This document shows, piece after piece, positions 1-8,691 of a stretch of DNA of 64,000 nucleotides (position 1 is its first letter; every line of letters begins with the position of its first letter). Both the position numbers and the translations under genes were made by a program. The stretch is from NCBI RefSeq assembly GCF_018881635.1, contig NZ_JACVPY010000002.1, forward strand, positions 581,545 through 645,544, in the 5' to 3' direction. The notes beneath the pieces are model-generated. The model searched no databases, was not told the DNA's origin, and saw only the letters and a program-made list of their open reading frames with translations. The stretch comes from Polynucleobacter sp. UB-Piko-W3 (GTDB lineage Bacteria > Pseudomonadota > Gammaproteobacteria > Burkholderiales > Burkholderiaceae).

Positions 1-11
1 TATTGGCAGAC

Positions 12-569
12 ATGAAAACAGATCTCCTCATTATCACCGCATTGGAATCAGAGCTCAAGCGCGATGTACTCCCATCTGGAGTGGAGATGGTTTACTCTGG
101 CATTGGTAAGATAAATGCTGTGCTAGCTAGCACTAAAGCAATTCATCAATTTAGCCCACGCAAAATCATGAACTTCGGCACAGCAGGAAAAGTAAATCCC
201 CAGTTAGATGGTTTACTAGAGATTGGGAAGGTCATTCAACGGGACATGATGGCAGAACCTCTTGCGCCACGAGGAAAGACACCTTTTTGCGATAGGCCTC
301 AGGAATATTTATCATCAGGAAAATATATCTGTGGCTCTGGCGATAGTTTTGTAACTGCTCCTGATCCCTGGCTGCTGAGCCAAGGAGTAGATGTAGTCGA
401 TATGGAGTTATTCGCCATAGCCTATGTTGCTAGTCACCATCAGATTCCATGGCACTCCTATAAATACATTACAGATGATGCCAATGAGAGCTCAGGCAAT
501 GACTGGCAGCAAAAAGTTCACCACGGGCAAGATTTATTTGTTGAAAAGTTAAAGCAACTCTTGAGCTAA
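12..569 (+). CDS. Nucleoside phosphorylase / MTA-SAH nucleosidase-like protein
   Basis: This is a short protein (185 aa from the ATG) of the purine nucleoside phosphorylase/nucleosidase fold. Visible family features are an early ITALESEL strand with the expected acidic residue, the GIGKINA loop, the NFGTAGKV segment, a GSGDSF loop and VDMELFAIA, which contains the conserved ribose-binding Met-Glu pair. Family members usually cleave 5'-methylthioadenosine, S-adenosylhomocysteine or related nucleosides. At about 185 residues it is shorter than typical MTAN (about 230), so the substrate is uncertain. A TTG in the same frame at position 3 could be an alternative start, and upstream signals lie outside the window. 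The stop is 7 bases before the acyl-CoA ligase, so the two are probably co-transcribed. Confidence 0.75.
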   Translation: MKTDLLIITALESELKRDVLPSGVEMVYSGIGKINAVLASTKAIHQFSPRKIMNFGTAGKVNPQLDGLLEIGKVIQRDMMAEPLAPRGKTPFCDRPQEYLSSGKYICGSGDSFVTAPDPWLLSQGVDVVDMELFAIAYVASHHQIPWHSYKYITDDANESSGNDWQQKVHHGQDLFVEKLKQLLS

Positions 570-576
570 AAAAGAT

Positions 577-2253
577 ATGGCCATCAATCCTTCTAAGCCT
601 TGGCTAAAAAATTACCCTGAAGGCGTTCCTCATGAAATCGGGCCGCTGATTCATACATCTTTGACCCAATTTTTGGATGAGTGCTTTGACCGCTTTGGAA
701 ATCGTAAGGCTATTGAGGCTATGGGAAAGTTTTTCTCATATAAAGAACTTGATAGGCTCTCTAAAGACTTTGCTTCTTATCTACAAACTCTGAATTTAGA
801 GAAGGGTGCCCGCGTTGCATTGATGTATCCTAATGTAATTGAGTATGTTGTCGCAATGATTGGCACTTTGCGTGCTGGCTATACAGTGGTGAACATTAAC
901 CCGCTTTATACAGCTCGAGAGCTCGAGGCCCAATTGCTTGATAGTGGAGCATCAGTTTTGGTTGTGATGGAAAACTTTGCTTACAGATATCAAGAAATTA
1001 ATCCTATAGCGGGTATTGTGCAGGTGATTGTGAGTAGCCCAGGCGAATTAATGGGTCTGAAGGGCTATGTAATCAATTGGGTGGCTAGGAAAGTTAAAAA
1101 GTTAATTCCTGCCTGGCAGTTCGCCCACATGAGTTTCAAAGAAGCACTTCAGAAGGGCAGTCAGCAGCATTTTCACAAACCCAATATTGGCCTAGATGAC
1201 ATTGCGTTCTTGCAATACACCGGAGGTACGACTGGAACCTCTAAAGGAGCGGTATTACTTCACCGTAATATTCTTTCTAACGTGATGCAGATCGAGAGCT
1301 GGCTCAATCCAGGTCTAAAGCAAAAGCCAGAACAGCAATTGGTATTTCTGTGTGCATTGCCGATGACCCATATTTTTGCTTTAACTGCCTGTGCGTTGTT
1401 AGGTATCGCCAAAGGGAGTCTTTTAATACTTGTTCCTAATCCGCGTGACATTACTGGCTTTATCAAAATGCTCATCAAGCATCCAAATATCAATATATTC
1501 CCAGGTGTTAACACCCTTTTTCATGCGCTGATTCATCGTCCTGAGTTTAAAAAAGTGAAGCTTCCTAATCTATTAGTTACGATTGGTGGGGGCATGGCGG
1601 TTCACAAGAAAACTGCAGACCATTGGCAGGCCCTTACAGGTTCGCCTATTGCACAGGGATACGGTTTATCGGAAACATCTCCTGTTGTCTGCGTGAATAC
1701 TCCACTAGAGAAGCATTTCACAGGACATATTGGTATGCCGCTACCAAGTACCAATGTTGTGATTCTCGATGACGATGAAGTTGAGTTGCCATATGGCACG
1801 CCTGGAGAGATTTGCATTTCAGGGCCACAAGTTATGCCAGGCTATTGGAATAAGCCAGAAGAAACTAGTCATTGCATGACAGCCGATGGTTTTTTTAAGT
1901 CGGGTGATATTGGATTTATCACCGATGAAGGCTACGTCGAAATCGTTGATCGTAAGAAAGATATGATCGTGGTGGCGGGGTTCAAGGTCTTTCCGAATGA
2001 TGTGGAAGATAACCTATCCCAAATGGATGGCATTAGAGAATGTGCTGTGATTGGGGTGCCGCACCGTAAGCTAGGAGAGATTGTTAAGGCTTATGTGGTT
2101 AGGGACAACCACCATTTAACTGAAGCAGATATCTTGCAATACTGCAAAGATCATATGACCAGCTATAAACGTCCTCGAAAAGTCGTTTTCATCAATGAGC
2201 TCCCAAAATCTAATGTCGGCAAGATTTTGCGCCGAGAGCTCAGAAATATTTAA
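577..2253 (+). CDS. Long-chain fatty-acid--CoA ligase (FadD-type AMP-binding enzyme)
   Basis: This 558-residue adenylate-forming enzyme activates fatty acids to acyl-CoA through an acyl-AMP intermediate. The phosphate-binding motif YTGGTTGTSKGA lies near residues 213-224, the GYGLSETSP motif near 361-369, the GDIGF and DRKKDMIVVAGFKVFP motifs near 443-470, and the C-terminal catalytic lysine at about 549 in KSNVGKILRREL. Length and motif order fit FadD rather than acetyl-CoA synthetase. It follows the nucleosidase-like gene by 7 bases and converges on the dehydratase gene with only 25 bases between the stops. Chain-length preference cannot be read from the sequence. Confidence 0.9.
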   Translation: MAINPSKPWLKNYPEGVPHEIGPLIHTSLTQFLDECFDRFGNRKAIEAMGKFFSYKELDRLSKDFASYLQTLNLEKGARVALMYPNVIEYVVAMIGTLRAGYTVVNINPLYTARELEAQLLDSGASVLVVMENFAYRYQEINPIAGIVQVIVSSPGELMGLKGYVINWVARKVKKLIPAWQFAHMSFKEALQKGSQQHFHKPNIGLDDIAFLQYTGGTTGTSKGAVLLHRNILSNVMQIESWLNPGLKQKPEQQLVFLCALPMTHIFALTACALLGIAKGSLLILVPNPRDITGFIKMLIKHPNINIFPGVNTLFHALIHRPEFKKVKLPNLLVTIGGGMAVHKKTADHWQALTGSPIAQGYGLSETSPVVCVNTPLEKHFTGHIGMPLPSTNVVILDDDEVELPYGTPGEICISGPQVMPGYWNKPEETSHCMTADGFFKSGDIGFITDEGYVEIVDRKKDMIVVAGFKVFPNDVEDNLSQMDGIRECAVIGVPHRKLGEIVKAYVVRDNHHLTEADILQYCKDHMTSYKRPRKVVFINELPKSNVGKILRRELRNI

Positions 2254-2278
2254 GAAAACAACACGTGCTATTAGATAC

Positions 2279-4027
2279 TTATTTTCGAGGAGTTTTGCCA
2301 ACCATCTTGGCTGCTCTTAAGAAATCAAAGTCCACGCCTTGATCTGCCTGTGTCACCGTATCTAAGAATAGCTTCTTATATCCACGCTCAGCAGTAGGCG
2401 ATGTAATTGGATTTGCTTTGGCGCGCTTAGCCAGCTCTTCATCAGAAATGAGTAAGCTAATTTCTCGATTCTTGACGCTTAAGCGAATGCGATCGCCGTT
2501 ATGTACATGAGCTAGTGGACCACCAATAGCTGATTCGGGGGTAACGTGCAGCACAATCGTTCCAAATGCCGTACCGCTCATGCGTCCATCAGAGATGCGA
2601 ACGATGTCTTTTACACCAGAACGCGCTAATTTCATGGGGATGGGAATATAGCCTGCTTCAGGCATACCAGGCGCACCTTTAGGGCCAATGTTCTTGAGCA
2701 CTAAAATATCATCGGCAGTGACATCTAAATCGGGGCTATCAATCCGACTCGCTAGATCTTCGGCGTTCTCAAACACCACGGCGCGGCCTTCATGCTCCAT
2801 GAGTTTTTCGTTAGCAGCAGACTGCTTAATGATCGCACCACCAGGAGCGAGGTTGCCATGGAGAACAGCGATACTGCCGCGGGGATAGATTGGCTGATTA
2901 AATGGACGCACCACATCTTGATTGAAGCTTGGCGGTGCTGCATCGATTTCCTCGCCAAGCGTTCTGCCAGACACTGTCATGGTGTTGAGTTTTAACTGAG
3001 GCTTTAGTTCGCGTAACAAAGTAGCCATACCACCAGCATCATGGAAATTTTCCATGTAATGATCACCAGAGGGTTTTAGATCTACAAGGACTGGAGTTTC
3101 ATTACCCATTTTGTCTAAGGCGTCTAGATCAATCTCAAGACCCATACGACCGGCAATAGCAGTTAGGTGAACAATCGCATTTGTAGAGCCACCAATCGCT
3201 AGTAATACACGAATCGCATTCTCAAAGGCATCTGCCGTCAGAATCTTATCTATAGTTAAGCCATCTTTAGCCATTTGGACTGCACAAGTACCCGTTTCTT
3301 CTGCAACCCGAATGCGATCTGCAGTCACGGCGGGTGGGGTGGCGCCACCTGGAACCGTCATACCCAAGGCCTCAGAGATGCAAGCCATCGTACTGGCAGT
3401 ACCCATGACAGAACAAGTACCAACACTGGCTACTAGCTGATCATTGACCTCATCTTTTTCAATTTCATCGATCTCACCAGCGCGGAACTTTCCCCAATAA
3501 CGGCGACAGTCAGTGCACGCGCCAACACGCTCGCTGCGATGTGAGCCAGTGAGCATTGAGCCAGTGATTAGCTGAATTGCTGGTAATCCTGCAGAAGCGG
3601 CGCCCATCATTTGTGCGGGGACTGTTTTGTCGCAACCACCAATCATCACTACCGCATCCATAGGCTGTGCAAGCAACATTTCTTCCGTATCCATCGACAT
3701 CAGATTGCGCAAGTACATGCTGGTAGGTGCAGCAAAACTTTCATGAATTGAGATAGTCGGAAATTCCATTGGTAAGCCACCAGCAAGCATGACGCCGCGC
3801 TTGACTGCTTCAATGAGCTGCGGCATATTTCCGTGGCAAGGGTTGTAGGCGCTACCAGTATTGATAATCCCAATGACAGGGCGATCTAGGGCGCTATTGG
3901 TATAGCCAGCTCCCTTGATAAATGCTTTGCGTAAAAATAAAGAGAAGCCTTTATCGCCATAGCTTGTTAAGCCTTTACGTAAACCCGTCTCAGGTGCTGT
4001 TTTAGAATCTTTTGGCTTGGTGCTCAT
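2279..4027 (-). CDS. IlvD/Edd family dehydratase, probably sugar-acid (arabinonate-type) dehydratase
   Basis: This 582-residue Fe-S dehydratase belongs to the IlvD/Edd family, which removes water from dihydroxy acids or sugar acids. Three cysteines sit where family members bind the cluster: C64 in NPCHGN, C132 in GGCDKT and C205 in GTCSVMGTAS. K134 is in the position of the metal-binding carbamylated lysine. The length (about 580 aa), the N-terminal GLRKGLTSYGD and the CTDCRRYW segment resemble L-arabinonate and related sugar-acid dehydratases more than branched-chain biosynthetic IlvD (about 560 aa). It stands alone, with no ilvB, ilvC or sugar-transport genes beside it, so a dihydroxy-acid dehydratase role cannot be excluded. 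Confidence 0.85.
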   Translation of the reverse strand: MSTKPKDSKTAPETGLRKGLTSYGDKGFSLFLRKAFIKGAGYTNSALDRPVIGIINTGSAYNPCHGNMPQLIEAVKRGVMLAGGLPMEFPTISIHESFAAPTSMYLRNLMSMDTEEMLLAQPMDAVVMIGGCDKTVPAQMMGAASAGLPAIQLITGSMLTGSHRSERVGACTDCRRYWGKFRAGEIDEIEKDEVNDQLVASVGTCSVMGTASTMACISEALGMTVPGGATPPAVTADRIRVAEETGTCAVQMAKDGLTIDKILTADAFENAIRVLLAIGGSTNAIVHLTAIAGRMGLEIDLDALDKMGNETPVLVDLKPSGDHYMENFHDAGGMATLLRELKPQLKLNTMTVSGRTLGEEIDAAPPSFNQDVVRPFNQPIYPRGSIAVLHGNLAPGGAIIKQSAANEKLMEHEGRAVVFENAEDLASRIDSPDLDVTADDILVLKNIGPKGAPGMPEAGYIPIPMKLARSGVKDIVRISDGRMSGTAFGTIVLHVTPESAIGGPLAHVHNGDRIRLSVKNREISLLISDEELAKRAKANPITSPTAERGYKKLFLDTVTQADQGVDFDFLRAAKMVGKTPRK

Positions 4028-4097
4028 ATTTGTCTCAATAAATGATTCATTTAAATACTATTTAATGCTAATTGTAGTCATGCAATCACTGGCTTGC

Positions 4098-4976
4098 CTA
4101 TAAGCCTGCGCCCCAGCGATACTGCCAGGAAATACCAACAGCGTTATAGCTCGTATCAGTACGAGAATAGACACCAGTACTGCCAGTCAGACGAATGGCA
4201 TTGCGCTTATCAACCGGATAAGAGATGGTGCTGCCAAAACGCCAGTTTTCTTGTGAACCACTCACGGCCGAGCCATTGACATAGGTCTGCCCGCCAAAAA
4301 AGTAGGTAGCATCAGCCGATATCCAAGCGGTATTGGGGAAGTAATAGATCACATGAGTTTCGGTTGAATACACGGGATTTTGGGATAGGGTGTTATTACC
4401 CATATAGTTAGAGTTGTTGGTATAGATCGATGCCATTCCAGCCAATTCTAAGCGCCATGAACCAACCGCTTTTGAAGCACCGATACCAGGTTGAATTACG
4501 GTGCGGTTTCCGCCAACATTGAGCATTTGATCGCTGTTGTACTTACCCCATGGAATGGAAGCAGCGAGACTTGCACCAATGATGAGATCTTGTTGATAGT
4601 TTTTGAACTCACTTGCCGAAAGAGCAGGTGCACCATATAAGTTAACAGAAGCCTTAATCATGGGGTCTGAGAGACCTTCAGCGGATGCATTGATCGCTTG
4701 GCCACCTAAGGTGCCAGTACCAGATAATTCAGAATAGGGTAGCACTAGACTAATTCGCCCGGACTGGCCGGCAACATCTAGGATATGAGTCAAGCTGATT
4801 GCTTCAGTGGTTAATTTATAGGGGCCACTCTTGACTTGGGCAATACCGCCCGTAACAAAGTTAATACCAATTGGTGCATTGGAATAGGCGCGGGCTTCAA
4901 TTTCTTGAGCATTAGACTTAACAGATAGAAATGCGAGAATGCAAAAACAAAATAGTTTTTTAAGGAATGAGTCCAC
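4098..4976 (-). CDS. Exported MetA-pathway/phenol-type outer-membrane transporter-like protein
   Basis: About 292 residues from the GTG at 4976. The N-terminus reads as a clean signal peptide (DSFLKKLFCFCILAF, then VKSNAQ before the predicted cleavage site). The mature part is rich in alternating polar/hydrophobic strands (GRISLVLPYSEL, AVGSWRLELAGM, TWISADATYFFGG-like segments) and ends in a terminal strand. This matches the Phenol_MetA_deg family of putative outer-membrane beta-barrels annotated as transporters. A TTG at 5024 would give a 308-residue product overlapping the upstream gene by 29 bases; I prefer the GTG because it puts the signal peptide at the N-terminus. It lies just downstream of a small membrane-protein gene on the same strand. 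The substrate is unknown. Confidence 0.7.
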   Translation of the reverse strand: MDSFLKKLFCFCILAFLSVKSNAQEIEARAYSNAPIGINFVTGGIAQVKSGPYKLTTEAISLTHILDVAGQSGRISLVLPYSELSGTGTLGGQAINASAEGLSDPMIKASVNLYGAPALSASEFKNYQQDLIIGASLAASIPWGKYNSDQMLNVGGNRTVIQPGIGASKAVGSWRLELAGMASIYTNNSNYMGNNTLSQNPVYSTETHVIYYFPNTAWISADATYFFGGQTYVNGSAVSGSQENWRFGSTISYPVDKRNAIRLTGSTGVYSRTDTSYNAVGISWQYRWGAGL

Positions 4977-4995
4977 AGCAAACAACTTCAAATAT

Positions 4996-5532
4996 CTACT
5001 GATCTGAAGAATCTCTTTTGCCAAAAAGAATATTCATCGTTGTATCTTCACCTAAGGCCAATCTCAAACCAACCAAGACGAGATACGGCCAAACGATTAA
5101 CCAATAGACGATGGTCATCGCCAAGACATGCAGGGGATTTTTTTGGCCAAAACTTGCCATCGCATCAATAAAGTTTTTACCATGCATGAGTCCATCGATA
5201 CCTGCTTCGACATAGTTCAAGCTAAGAACAACAAAAATATAGAAAAGCGATTCCAGGAAGAGAGATTTAATAATCCCATTGTTTTTGCTTACCTTAATTG
5301 GAAAGATAGCCTGCGCTATCAACATAAACTTAGCGCAGAGTCCTGCCTTAATGAGGGCAATTCCAAAAATGGATAAGGAAACAGGATGTTGTAAGTTAGT
5401 AACAGCTAAAAAAGTAATGGCGCAGAACCAAGTAGCAAAATAAGCGGTGAGGGCTAGAGCTTCCTTAGCTTCCGCCTCAACTTTTTTCTTAATGCTGGGC
5501 AAATGGCCTTCACTGCTTGCAGGTGTATTCAT
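4996..5532 (-). CDS. Hypothetical four-helix inner-membrane protein
   Basis: I do not recognise this 178-residue protein. It has a charged N-terminal helix (IKKKVEAEAKEAL) and four hydrophobic stretches, at about residues 26-46 (TAYFATWFCAITFLAV), 53-75, 88-104 (LFLESLFYIFVVLSLNYV) and 135-158 (LAMTIVYWLIVWPYLVLVGLRLAL). This suggests an integral inner-membrane protein with cytoplasmic ends. No catalytic motif is visible. It is the upstream neighbour of the MetA-type barrel protein and is probably co-transcribed with it, so a joint envelope role is possible but unproven. Confidence 0.7.
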   Translation of the reverse strand: MNTPASSEGHLPSIKKKVEAEAKEALALTAYFATWFCAITFLAVTNLQHPVSLSIFGIALIKAGLCAKFMLIAQAIFPIKVSKNNGIIKSLFLESLFYIFVVLSLNYVEAGIDGLMHGKNFIDAMASFGQKNPLHVLAMTIVYWLIVWPYLVLVGLRLALGEDTTMNILFGKRDSSDQ

Positions 5533-5645
5533 TACTTCATTTTCTTCATTGAGTTAGTGCCTTTACAGCCTTAGATGTTGAGCAGGGAAATCAAAATAAC
5601 TACCGGGGTCTTGGTGGAACCATAGGAATGCGCTACAGCGGGTAG

Positions 5646-6956
5646 CTAATTCGCTTCGCAGCTCGCACAAGAAGAGGCAGTCTCAACTGGAGCTGGCTCT
5701 TGGGTATAGCGAGCAATAAATGCGTGCTTACTCTGCAGTGGTAACTTGATCCATACAAAGTGGCCAGAGCCAGGTGCTACATCAATTGGTTCGCCGCTCA
5801 TATTCCACATGGCATCTAAAACGATATCTTGATTGCCTTGTGGCTCGATGATCTCTAGTTTGTCACCAACAGAAAAACGGTTTTTAACATCTACCTTAAC
5901 GCGACCAGTAGCCGGGTCGACCACCAGGGTTTCAGCAACATATAGGCTTCTGCCTGAGAGTGAGTAGCCTCTCATATACAGTTGGTACTCCTTATCATGG
6001 TGACGCTCATAAAAACCGTCGGTATAGCCGCGATTAGCAAGGCCTTCTAGGTTGCCAAGTAATGTAGTGTTAAATGGTCGGCCAGCAACTGCATCATCAA
6101 TTGCTGAACGATATGCTTGGCATGTACGTGAAACGTAATAGGGAGATTTAGTGCGACCTTCGATTTTGAAGGAGTCGACACCCATCTTCGTGAGTCTTTC
6201 AATATGCTCAACCGCACGTAAATCTTTAGAATTCATGATGTAGGTGCCATGCTCGTCTTCTTCCATCGGCATTAAGTCATCTGGCCTTTTAGCTTCTTGC
6301 AGGAGAACGACATCGCCACTAGAAGTTTGTTGGCCTGGTTTGACTTTGTAATCCCAGCGACAGGCATTAGTACAGGCGCCTTGATTGGAATCGCGATGAG
6401 ACATGTAGCCTGATAAGAGACAGCGTCCTGAATAGGCAATACATAAAGCACCATGCACAAATACTTCAAGCTCCATTTCAGGGCAGTCTTGACGTACTTC
6501 TTCAATCTCATCAAAAGAGAGTTCGCGAGATAAAATTACTCGGCTGATGCCAACTGAGCGCCAGAACTTGGCAGATGCACCATTCACTGTATTAGCTTGG
6601 ACAGATAAATGGATGGGCATATCTGGCCAAGCCTCTCTGGCCATCATGATCAAACCTGGATCAGACATGATGAGTGCGTCAGGCTTTAAAGCAACAACCG
6701 GCGACATATCTTTAATATAGGTGCGCGTCTTTGCACCATGCGGCAATAGGTTAGAGACCAAGAAAAACTTTTTGCCTAATTCATGGGCGGTATCAATACC
6801 TTGCTTGAGCACTTCAATCTTGCCGAAGTCATTATTGCGAACCCGCAAGGAATAACGAGGTTGGCCAGCATAAATTGCATCCGCTCCAAATTCAAAAGCA
6901 GTTCGCAACATGGCAAGGCTACCGGCAGGGGCTAAAAGTTCTGGGGTTTTGGTCAT
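5646..6956 (-). CDS. trhP: tRNA 5-hydroxyuridine modification protein (U32 peptidase family, YegQ/TrhP)
   Basis: This 436-residue member of the U32 'peptidase' family is of the YegQ/TrhP type, which in E. coli is needed for prephenate-dependent hydroxylation of tRNA wobble uridine. The U32 signature is present: a TIM-barrel start (TPELLAPAGSLAMLRTAFEFGADAIYAG is the canonical opening) and FVHGALCIAYSGRCLLSGY followed by the cysteine-rich GACTNACRWDY. These cysteines probably bind an Fe-S cluster. Length is close to E. coli YegQ (about 450 aa). The C-terminus adds a small Cys-containing tail (ASSCASCEAN). No Shine-Dalgarno is visible; a TAAAAT hexamer ends 8 bases before the ATG. Confidence 0.88.
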   Translation of the reverse strand: MTKTPELLAPAGSLAMLRTAFEFGADAIYAGQPRYSLRVRNNDFGKIEVLKQGIDTAHELGKKFFLVSNLLPHGAKTRTYIKDMSPVVALKPDALIMSDPGLIMMAREAWPDMPIHLSVQANTVNGASAKFWRSVGISRVILSRELSFDEIEEVRQDCPEMELEVFVHGALCIAYSGRCLLSGYMSHRDSNQGACTNACRWDYKVKPGQQTSSGDVVLLQEAKRPDDLMPMEEDEHGTYIMNSKDLRAVEHIERLTKMGVDSFKIEGRTKSPYYVSRTCQAYRSAIDDAVAGRPFNTTLLGNLEGLANRGYTDGFYERHHDKEYQLYMRGYSLSGRSLYVAETLVVDPATGRVKVDVKNRFSVGDKLEIIEPQGNQDIVLDAMWNMSGEPIDVAPGSGHFVWIKLPLQSKHAFIARYTQEPAPVETASSCASCEAN

Positions 6957-6970
6957 AGGGGGTTATTTTA
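6957..6970 (-). promoter_or_regulatory. Possible leaderless promoter of trhP
   Basis: On the minus strand TAAAAT (6965-6970) is followed by 8 bases (AACCCCCT) and then the trhP ATG. No purine-rich ribosome binding site lies in the spacer, and no good -35 hexamer is visible at 16-18 bases. Confidence 0.35.
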
Positions 6971-7114
6971 AAGCTCTTGGCAAGTTTTGGGTTCTTGCTT
7001 CTTATGCGGGTAAAAACACGTAAAAAGAGGCTTTTCCTTGCCTGGTCGATCTTTGGGAATGCTATAGTGGCCGAACAATATCAATATAAGGGCATAAGCC
7101 CAAAGGGAGACAAA

Positions 7115-8158
7115 GTGAAATTCATAGCACGATCACTAGTAGCGCTGATTTCTTGTTTATTTCTCGGTCAAGCATTTGCAGCTGGAAAAATCCAGATGAA
7201 CGAGTACATGGTGCAAAGCGATACGCCAGGTATTTCCCTCTATGTACGCAATAAGCACTTAGTTGGCATGAAGAAATTCACAGCTGAAAAAACCTTGCTC
7301 TACGTTCATGGCTCTACTTATCCTGCAGAAACTGCCTTTGATTTATCGCTTGGTGGAACCTCTTGGATGGAATACATGGCAGCAAGAGGCTACGATGTTT
7401 GGTTGGTGGATCTGCGTGGCTATGGCAAATCTACCCGACCTCCCGAAATGGATCAGCCCGCCGACCAAAATCCTCCTATTGTCAGAACAGATACTGCGGT
7501 CAAGGATGTCTCTAGCGCAGTAGATTACATCTTGAAAAAGCGCAATATTCAGAAGATGAATTTACTTGGTTGGTCTTGGGGCACAACCATTATGGGTAAA
7601 TACACTACTGAGAATAATGAGAAGGTTAATAAGTTAGTTCTCTATGCACCACAGTGGTTGCGTCAAGGTGGAGCACCTTTAACCGATAAAGGTGGCCCAT
7701 TGGGCGCCTATCGTGTGGCCTCAATTGCAGATGCTAAAAATCGTTGGCTGACAGGCGTTCCTGAAAGTGCAAAAGCCACCCTCATTCCACCAGGTTGGTT
7801 TGAAAAATGGTCTGAAGCTACTTTTGATACAGACCCATGGGGCAGAACGCAAACTCCTAAAAAGCTCAGAGCTCCCAACGGCACAGTTCAAGATGCGCGC
7901 GAGTTTTGGACGGCCGGAATTCCTGTATATGAACCTAAAAATATTCGTGTACCAGTCATGCTAGTGCACGCAGAGTGGGATGCGGATTTGCCAAGCTACA
8001 TGCTTTATGAGTACTTCACAAAATTAGAAAATGCACCCTACAAAATTATGCTGCAGATCAGTGAGGGTACTCACACCATCATTATGGAAAAGAACCGGAT
8101 GTTGATGTTTACGGGAGTGCAAGAATTCTTGGACAGCAATTTCAAACCAGAGAAGTAG
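7115..8158 (+). CDS. Exported alpha/beta hydrolase
   Basis: This 347-residue serine hydrolase has a Sec signal peptide (FIARSLVALISCLFLGQAFA, cleaved after Ala near residue 22). The alpha/beta-hydrolase fold shows YVHGSTYP (oxyanion region), VWLVDLRGYGKSTRPP, the nucleophile elbow GWSWG with Ser154, an acid in HAEWDADLP near residue 288, and the histidine in SEGTHTIIM near residue 322. The GTG start at 7115 is chosen because AGGGAGA sits at proper spacing before it and the signal peptide then begins at residue 1. The substrate is unknown; families with this layout include esterases and lactonases. It is the first gene in a plus-strand run of exported proteins. Confidence 0.82.
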   Translation: MKFIARSLVALISCLFLGQAFAAGKIQMNEYMVQSDTPGISLYVRNKHLVGMKKFTAEKTLLYVHGSTYPAETAFDLSLGGTSWMEYMAARGYDVWLVDLRGYGKSTRPPEMDQPADQNPPIVRTDTAVKDVSSAVDYILKKRNIQKMNLLGWSWGTTIMGKYTTENNEKVNKLVLYAPQWLRQGGAPLTDKGGPLGAYRVASIADAKNRWLTGVPESAKATLIPPGWFEKWSEATFDTDPWGRTQTPKKLRAPNGTVQDAREFWTAGIPVYEPKNIRVPVMLVHAEWDADLPSYMLYEYFTKLENAPYKIMLQISEGTHTIIMEKNRMLMFTGVQEFLDSNFKPEK

Positions 8159-8245
8159 TCGTCCGCAGTAGGGTGTGCCACAAATAGGTAGCAGTGTGCT
8201 GCTCACTCTTGGGTTTGATGAATTGGTTTATCTGGAAATGGCTAT

Positions 8246-8611
8246 ATGAATCTAAAGCTCAGCTGGAGCACTAGCACTACAGTCTTGATTGCTCTTAGTC
8301 TTTCAGCCTGTTCTACAGCTAAATTAGAGGCTCGCCTGGAGGCTAATCCTCAGTGCAAAGAGGCTATCAATCCTAAGACTGGGGCATTAATGCCGTGTCC
8401 TGGATCAGATCGGTCGTTTTATGTCGCGGCCGGTCTAGAGGCGCCAAGGCCAGCTAAGATAGCAGCTACCTCCACCATCGGATCTGATTCTCCTGGTATT
8501 TCAAATTCAGGGGCAGTAACGCCTACCGCAGCGAAGCAAGCTACAGTTAATTGCAAGCCCCAGATACACAAAAAGACGGGTGGAGTGTTACCTTGTCCTC
8601 CTGAGGATTAA
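8246..8611 (+). CDS. Small lipoprotein with duplicated Cys-Cys motif
   Basis: I do not recognise this 121-residue protein. It has a lipoprotein signal peptide ending in LSAC (lipidated Cys22). The mature part carries two copies of a short motif of the form CK..I..KTG.L.PCP: residues 37-52 (CKEAINPKTGALMPCP) and 103-118 (CKPQIHKKTGGVLPCP). Each copy has two cysteines exactly 14 residues apart. The 50-residue linker is low-complexity, rich in Ala, Ser, Thr and Pro. The paired cysteines suggest two small disulfide-closed loops in the periplasm or a covalent metal/haem site, but the motif is not CxxCH. It lies between an exported hydrolase and a DUF3313 lipoprotein. Confidence 0.72.
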   Translation: MNLKLSWSTSTTVLIALSLSACSTAKLEARLEANPQCKEAINPKTGALMPCPGSDRSFYVAAGLEAPRPAKIAATSTIGSDSPGISNSGAVTPTAAKQATVNCKPQIHKKTGGVLPCPPED

Positions 8612-8691
8612 TTTAGTAGAGATTTGCGCCAGAGCGTTATGATCACTGTGAAGAAGCAAACCACCTTGGATTTATTAAATTGGGTTTAAAA

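Noticed and set aside
1260..1514. Open frames of 60-150 codons on the strand opposite large genes, such as inside fadD, purL, acnB, lon and pyrG.
   Set aside because: They have no ribosome binding site or recognisable protein features, and the opposite strand is a clearly conserved gene.
8190..8205. A short hairpin AGCAG / CTGCT before the small lipoprotein gene.
   Set aside because: It has a five-base stem, no T run and no relation to a start or promoter that I can support.
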